Below are positions 58,369 through 64,000 of a stretch of DNA of 64,000 nt, piece by piece. The stretch's first letter is position 1. Every line of letters starts with the position of its first letter. The translations under genes and the position numbers were made by a program. Source of the stretch: Agapanthus africanus (lineage: Eukaryota > Streptophyta > Magnoliopsida > Asparagales > Amaryllidaceae); contig CM057342.1 in NCBI GenBank assembly GCA_030015575.1, positions 618,665,348 through 618,729,347 of the forward strand. The letters are read 5' to 3'. The notes beneath the pieces were generated by a model that saw only the letters and a program-made list of their open reading frames with translations, did no database searches and was not told the DNA's origin.

Positions 58369-59078
58369 GGAGGCAAGGGACGACACTTCAACGGTTGGTC
58401 CATTGGTACTGGAGCATGCTTCTGGGAATTTTTAATAGTGCTTAAGAGTTGAGCTCTCTGGGAATTTTGGGAATTCGTTGATTCGATCAAATTGTTTAAC
58501 GTCGTCTAGCTTTCTGTAATGAGATACAATAATTGGAATCCACAAATATATTTGTTGCGTGTAAATCTAACATTTCGGTCTCGGGTGTAATCGGAAATCT
58601 TGTTGAATTGTCCGTCTTATTTTGAAAAGGTGTTTTCATGGGTGAGACCTAAATGCGAGCTTTACATTGTTAGGCATGAAATCTTGGATATGTGATATGC
58701 TGGGTTTATGATGTCTAAGGGCAGTTACGATTCCAATTGTTGTAGTTTTTCATTTTTCTTTTCTGCGACCGTAAGTGTAGTATGTGGTGTATCGCCAGTT
58801 TTGTTTCTATACGTCAACGACAATTGGGATACGCATATTTACTTATATTGATGACATGTGATGTTATGTGTTGCTGTATATGTTATATTGGATCGTCGTG
58901 TTTTGAATAGCCGGGGGTTTTATGTGAGATGAGAGTTTTTATTTTCATTCATGTAAAATTCATTGTATGTAATATTCTTTTATTGGGGCACTTCCGGGTT
59001 GAGGATGCTGCCACCATTGTATATTATTTATTTTTCCATATTAGGATAGACCCAAGGAGGGGAGCATAAGTAACCGGG

Positions 59079-59138
59079 TTCTAGAGTCCAGTAGGAGACC
59101 AACTCGAGGAGTCGAGTCCGGGTCTCTTAACTCTAGAA
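59079..59138 (+). promoter_or_regulatory. Long three-part hairpin in leader of J
   Basis: TTCTAGAGT/ACTCTAGAA (59079-59087 with 59130-59138), GGAGACC/GGTCTCT (59094-59100 with 59121-59127) and ACTCGA/TCGAGT (59102-59107 with 59112-59117). The outer stem differs from that of H by one compensated pair. Confidence 0.75.
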
Positions 59139-59631
59139 TTGGTAGGGTTGCTTGCCGCTCTCGTAAGGTTCTAGGGATGTGGGTTTGTCTATTCATCGCG
59201 ACCGTGGAATTCATGTTTTATACAAGCTCAAAATAAAACACGGACCTCCTAGTATATCCAATATTTCATATATTTCTTCTGCTGCTCTGTGATGAGATCA
59301 CTGTGGATTCTGAGACGAATGGATATACATTATATATGAGATATATAGTAGACGTTGCTTATGTTTTGTACCCGCGCTACTTCCGTCCCGCTATGTCGTT
59401 AGTTAAGTAACCTAACGGTGCATAACGAGACACTGTGGCGAATGCGGATGGTATAAGCGTACGTTGTATTTTCGTTTCTTCTATGATGCTTAGGAAGCAT
59501 AAATGATGGGACTTCATTAATGAGATTAATGAAAGAAAAGAAACCTAAAAGATGTTATAGAATCAAATTTTCAAAAAGGATAGCTCTAGTTTTTGCTTTG
59601 CATAGCGGTATTCCTTGTAGAATATCCAGCA

Positions 59632-59830
59632 CCGTATTCGATAAGGAAAGTACCGAGATCCCTTCACCAGGAGTGACCTCTTTAGCAAAAATCTAGTAGA
59701 TGCTATGACACTCGGTTTGTCTTATGATTGCTTTTATAGTTTCTTCTTTGTATAGTGATATTTATGAAATATCCTGCACCTTATTCGATAAGGAAAGAGC
59801 CGAGATCCCTTCACCGGGAGTGGCCTCTTT
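59632..59830 (+). promoter_or_regulatory. Duplicated stem-loop in leader of J
   Basis: Copy 2 (59779-59830) is perfect: CCTTAT/ATAAGG with loop TCG, then AAAGAG/CTCTTT around TCCC/GGGA. Copy 1 (59632-59683) is degraded. Confidence 0.65.
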
Positions 59831-59976
59831 AGCAAAACTAATGAAAGCCTTAAAAACACTCCTTTTTCAAAAATCACTCGATTCTACAACGGTATCAAGT
59901 TCATTATGCAAAAGGTTTTCACAAAAATCTGTCGTAGGCCTCCGTCATTTCAGATAAGTTCTACTTAGTATTCGTG

Positions 59977-60186
59977 CTGCGTTTGTTGACCTCCATCAAG
60001 ACGTAGTGTGTGGTAGCTGACTAGTATTTATCTGCTTATACATATGATGCAGATTGAATTAGGATATTCGTACGACCTTGTTGACCTCCATCAAGGGTCG
60101 TGTGGGTCGGTTTAATTCAATCAAGAAATGACGGGTTGAACTTGACTAGTAGCTTATAGTTTGTTGACCTCCGTCAAGGTCATAGG
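59977..60186 (+). promoter_or_regulatory. Triple TTGAC hairpins in leader of J
   Basis: Outer stems are CTGCG/CGTAG (59977-59981 with 60002-60006), ACGACC/GGTCGT (60072-60077 with 60096-60101) and CTTAT/ATAGG (60153-60157 with 60182-60186). Inner TTGAC pairs with ATCAA or GTCAA. Confidence 0.65.
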
Positions 60187-60337
60187 ACGCTAGGGGAAAA
60201 ATATTATCAGGAATTTCAAGTGTTGAAATTTGCAATGAGATTGCATACCTTCTATGAGATAGTTGGATCCCGATACCCACTGCGAGTAATAGTTACTCTT
60301 AGGAGAGTTTTGCACTTTACAATTACCCGATCAAGTA

Positions 60338-60441
60338 GGTGTCTAGAAAGGTGTCAACAGGGTTACACCCCTGGGAAAACGAGGTTTATTTTAATTAGGT
60401 CCATGCGAAAGCACGGGGAACCTCCCTCAATGTATCGGCAC
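60338..60441 (+). promoter_or_regulatory. GGTGTCTAG three-helix RNA module, copy in J
   Basis: P1 is GTGTC/GGCAC (60351-60355 with 60437-60441), P2 CAGGG/CCCTG (60358-60362 with 60369-60373) and P3 CCATGC/GCACGG with a GAAA loop (60401-60416, one mismatch). Confidence 0.6.
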
Positions 60442-60629
60442 TGGCCTGGCTGAAAGATTGGCGAACTTGTAGAGTGTAATTAATCCCGGCTAATCTTTTC
60501 TTTTAGGGTTTGAAGGAATATTTGATAAAAATAGTGGGAGCCATCCTGATTAGATAAAATAATAATCAATCTGATCTTGCAAGAGCATACGCTAAAGTGT
60601 TTTCTTCTCTCTCTCTCTAGGTAGCGACC

Positions 60630-63037
60630 ATGTCAGGCCTTAATCAAGATAATAATATGGATGTATTGACCGAACCCGCTTGTTATACTGTGCAGGGGAA
60701 CGTTGGTTCCGTTCTTTTTTATAATTGTTATAAGACTGAGCAGGAAATAGGGGAATACCAGGATTCCCACGCCGCCCAAACGAAGAAAGTGCATGATGAT
60801 GCATCTTCTTCAGGTATGTTCATTACCAAGAACCGTTTCTCACTATACTCTACGTCTTGGGTATGAGATACCGGATCAGGATCCCGTTAATGTAATCTAT
60901 TATATGGGCTACAGACAGGTAGAGAACTGGGAATGGGTGATAAGTTTCAAGAATTGGAAACGGTGCAAGTGTTGCAGCCAAGGTGTTGGCGGTTATCACC
61001 CTGTATTACAAAATACATTGATTCTGAACGAATGTTATTAGATATCGAACGTGATATACAACATCATATCAGTCTCTTTATTAAGTAAAGAGGGATATAA
61101 TTTTGTAGTACAAGATAATGTTATGAACATTTTTCTGAATTAAAAGTTGATTGGATCAGTCTCATTAAATAATGGCATATACGTTTTAAATCAAACCACG
61201 GTTCTTAATATACAAAACACACAAAGAGGAAGAGTTCAGAAATGAACGAATCCTTCTTGTGGTATTGTAGACTAGGTCATATCAATGCGACACGACTAGC
61301 TAAGTTACATTAAAATGCATATTTAAATCAGTTTGAATCTACATTTTGTGAAACTTCTTAGTCATATCACAAAGATAAAATGACCATAGCTCCATTTACT
61401 GGAAACAGAGAAAGAGTTGCTGAATTCTTGGGATTGATACATGATGATGTATGTAAGTCTCCTGTCTACACATGTTAGGACCGGTTCTTTGTACTTCATT
61501 ACATTCAGTGATGATCTCTCAAGATTCGTACATATGTTCCTGTTGAAACACAAGTCTAAAGCTTTTGAGATATTCAAAGAATATAAGTTAGAAGTAGAGA
61601 ACCAAAACGGGTATACGTATTATGTCCTTTGATGTGATCGGGGAGGAGAATACTTGAGCACGGAGTTCCTGGACTATCTAAAGGAGAATGAGATTCTCTC
61701 TCAGCATTACTCCTTCGTATACACCATAGCACGTCGGTGTATCGGGGCGGAGCAATCCCACCCTATTAGATATGGCGCGCTCTATGACGAGTATTACTGA
61801 GTAGCCTATTTCCTTTTGGGAGTTATGCACTTGAGAAGCTGCATACCTATTGAATAGGGTTCCAACCAAATCAGGGGCCTACCACTCCATATGCGATATG
61901 GTATGGGAAGAGCCCATCTCTTAGGTAAGTTAAGATTTGGGTTGTCCGGCCTATGCCAAAAGCAAAATCCGGACAAGCTCGAGGCAAGATTAGTTCTGTG
62001 GAAGTTTGTTGGATATCCCAAGCATTCGCAAGGGAATATCTTCTACCACACTGAGGAGCAAAAGGTGTTTTGTTTCTCAGCATGCCACCTTTTAGAAAAG
62101 GAATTTCTTGTGAAGGACTTAATGGTCATGAGGTAGAACTGGAAGGAGTTCCAGCTATATAAACTGCAGCTGATGATTTGGTAGAACCGAAGGATTCAAT
62201 AGCTTCCAACGAACCTCAGCCTCTCCGCCGATCTAGTAGGGTTCCTCATCCTCCTGAGAGATTCTTCGGTTTTCTCTATGAAAGTGGGAGCGAGGATTGC
62301 ATCATGAGATGATGACCTAAGTAGTTTCGAGCAGGCCATCAAGAGTGGGGACTCTGTAAGAATGGCTATATGCTAAGCGATCTGAGATGGAATCCATATA
62401 CACCAACAAAGTATGGACTTTGGTTGCTTTATCTGAAAGGTTAAATCCCCATCAGGAGCAAATATATCTTGAGAAGATTACTTGGTGTACATGGAAAAGT
62501 TGAGACTTTCAAAGCTAAGACTTGTTGCAAAAGGTTTTCGTCATCGACCAAGTGTGGATAATGATGAAACCTTTTCTAGTGCCTATGCTTAAGTCCATTC
62601 GAATCCTGCTTGCCATTGCTACATACCATGACTACGATATCTGGCGTTTGGGTGTCATGACTGCTTTTCTAAATAGTGATTTAGAAGAGAGCGTCTATAA
62701 GTATATAGCCAGAGGGCTTCGTAAACAGTAGGAGCAGCGGAAACGTGTGCAAGTTGTTTTATGGGTTAAAGCAGGCATCGCGGAGTTAGAACATCTGTTT
62801 TGATGTGGTAGTCAAAGAGTTTAACTTCATCAAAATGGTAGATGAACCTTGTATACACAAAAAGGTAGTAGGGAGTATAGTGGTGTTCCTCATATTGTAC
62901 GTGGATGATATACTCTTGATAGGGAAGGAGTTTCCTATGCTACGCTCGGTCAATCTCCTCTTATTATAAGGATTCTCCATATAGGATCAAGGTGATACCT
63001 CCTAAATCCTGGGTTTTGGATCTATGAGATAGATCTA
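60630..63037 (+). pseudogene. Element J: gag-less copia pol pseudogene, truncated
   Basis: ATG 60630 opens a 78-codon frame that skips gag and stops at TGA 60864-60866, one codon before the protease DTGSGS (60867-60884). Further broken pieces follow: HHCC region (about 61240-61390), integrase (about 61420-62030), RRSSRVPHPPER linker (about 62225-62270), RT with HDYDIW (about 62625), and an intact YVDD at 62898-62909. After about 63037, where H continues toward RNase H, the sequence changes completely. Many stops rule out function. Confidence 0.8.
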
Positions 63038-63716
63038 ATTGAGGCAAGAGTCGGAGGTAGGGGTATCGACCCAAAGATAAGCCCATTTATTTCTTGAAGA
63101 GCCAGATTGCAAAGATTTGAGGCTGCAAGTGGCCCATACTCGACTCCACCAGATGTGACAGAGCCTGAGTTGCGGTGAGTGGAAGCAAACGCCATTCTAC
63201 ATAGAGACGAAACACTAGCTTCAGTATCACATCACCCAAGGACAACTACAAACATATATACCACGGTTATTTGATCGTGAAAAAACACGACACATGAAGT
63301 GTGGAGTGGAAAGAGGAAAAGGTTCCACCGGGTGTGCCAGAATCTGTTTAACGCCGAAAACAGAGACGAACTGGGATTGAACGACTTGCCTGAATTTGGG
63401 GGCAGATACTATTTGGACATATCCATCCACCTCTCCGAAGATACCAAGTTGATTTATGGCACAGTATATCGGAGGTTTGGATAGATGAAACCGATATAGT
63501 AGACTTTATCATATTCTCCTCATTTATAAGGGGTTTTTGATTGCGGGGACGCTCTTCCCTGCAGGCACAAGCCCTTGTAGTTAATTACGTTATCGCGTTG
63601 CGATAACAATTTTCTCCTTATCCGGTAGGTCACTTCGTGTCGTATTATGTTTGTTTTATTTTGGTTGCCTGTGGATTGTATACGGAGACTAGTTTATATC
63701 GTCGCCTATAGGGCGA
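63038..63716. other. Region K: unrecognised sequence abutting J
   Basis: Similarity to the copia family ends abruptly at about 63037. One plus-strand frame stays mostly open with a few stops from here to 63484. Its final 61 codons (63299-63484, ending in a YYLDISIHLSEDTKLIYGTVYRRFG-like stretch) are uninterrupted, which hints at a decayed coding sequence of unknown origin. I see no terminal repeat or target duplication, so the nature of the junction is open. Confidence 0.4.
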
Positions 63717-64000
63717 GGATTAGTCCAAATCCGTACAGATATTTTCATGATTTTGATCAAGCAATTATTTGATGGGGTCCACGTTGGTAGCTTGGTTTGC
63801 CAATAGGAATGAACTTAGGATGCATTTCTCACATTTGTGAGGTCCATCCGTTCACATGAAACTTGGGCTTTATCTATTAGTCGTTAGTCTTATTTGGGAC
63901 TAAGATCAACTTAGATGTTTTGGGTCAAGCATTTACTTGACAGGGTCCACGTTGGTAGCTTGGTTTTCAAACAGGATTGAACTTAGGATGCATTTCTCAC
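63717..64000. repeat. Tandem repeat of about 168 bp, running off the window
   Basis: Two successive units share CAAGCAWTTAYTTGA-like sequence, GGGTCCACGTTGGTAGCTTGG and GAACTTAGGATGCATTTCTC. The common start GGGTCC occurs at 63775 and 63943, a spacing of 168 bp. The second unit is cut by the window end. It could be the edge of a satellite array or a tandem region within element K. Confidence 0.75.

Larger units (their letters stand above)
58771..60620 (+). other. Element J: putative leader intron
   Basis: Donor GACC/GTAAGT at 58771 and acceptor CTCTCTCTAG at 60620, nine bases before the ATG at 60630. Length about 1.85 kb, as in H and C. All leader stem-loops except the GC-rich primer-proximal hairpin fall inside it. 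Confidence 0.5.
58128..60629 (+). mobile_element. Element J: long structured 5' leader
   Basis: About 2.5 kb, non-coding, collinear with H. It holds the GC-rich hairpin (58308-58368), splice donor GTAAGT (58771), long hairpin (59079-59138), duplicated stem-loop (59632-59683 and 59779-59830), triple hairpins (59977-60186), three-helix module (60338-60441) and CT-rich acceptor ending TCTAG (60620). Confidence 0.75.

Noticed and set aside
1-64000. CRISPR arrays, bacterial operons, rRNA genes or intact host genes
   Set aside because: No such pattern was seen; all repeats found are LTRs, leader structures, microsatellites or the terminal 168-bp repeat.

Overview
This 64 kb window looks like repeat-dense nuclear DNA of a flowering plant, probably a eudicot (inferred from the retroelement families and the AT-rich, CG-poor sequence; the species cannot be named). 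I found no convincing cellular gene. Almost every base belongs to LTR retrotransposons inserted into one another. I label them A to K.

Layout. A (1-5500): 3' end and 3' LTR of a Ty3/gypsy element. B (minus strand; 5501-10358 and 20435-21580): a decayed Ty1/copia element that hosts A, C and probably D. C (10359-20429, minus): complete but decayed copia, target duplication AATAC. D (21581-24558): partial gypsy LTR holding a 295-bp LINE end with a 12-bp target duplication. E (plus; 24559-24944 and 50825-56006): copia element with the best gag-protease reading frame in the window. F (24945-50824): Athila-like gypsy element with a tRNA-Asp-type primer site and an unrecognised acidic ORF in place of pol. 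G (26877-45005): Tekay/Del-like gypsy element reduced to gag, target duplication TTTTG. H (27219-37618): complete copia, target duplication GGCCC. J (56007-63037): copia inserted in E. K (63038-64000): unrecognised sequence ending in a tandem repeat of about 168 bp. The nesting reads B > D > E > F > G > H, six levels deep.

How the parts work together. The copia elements B, C, E, H and J are one family: LTRs of about 2 kb starting TGTTRG, a tRNA-iMet-type primer site, and a leader of 2-3 kb before the coding region. C, H and J share loss of almost all of gag, so they were probably mobilised by gag supplied from relatives such as E. Their leader is unusual. It carries a conserved splice donor and acceptor, a GC-rich hairpin about 200-250 nt after the primer site, and a series of stem-loops whose sequences change between copies while the pairing is kept.

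The most interesting signal is a three-helix RNA module starting near GGTGTCTAG. It recurs in all five copia leaders, in the leader of F, and in both LTRs of G, so it crosses the copia/gypsy divide. G additionally shows a 70-nt GT-AG intron inside gag. All pairings were found by eye; no folding, covariation or database search was run.
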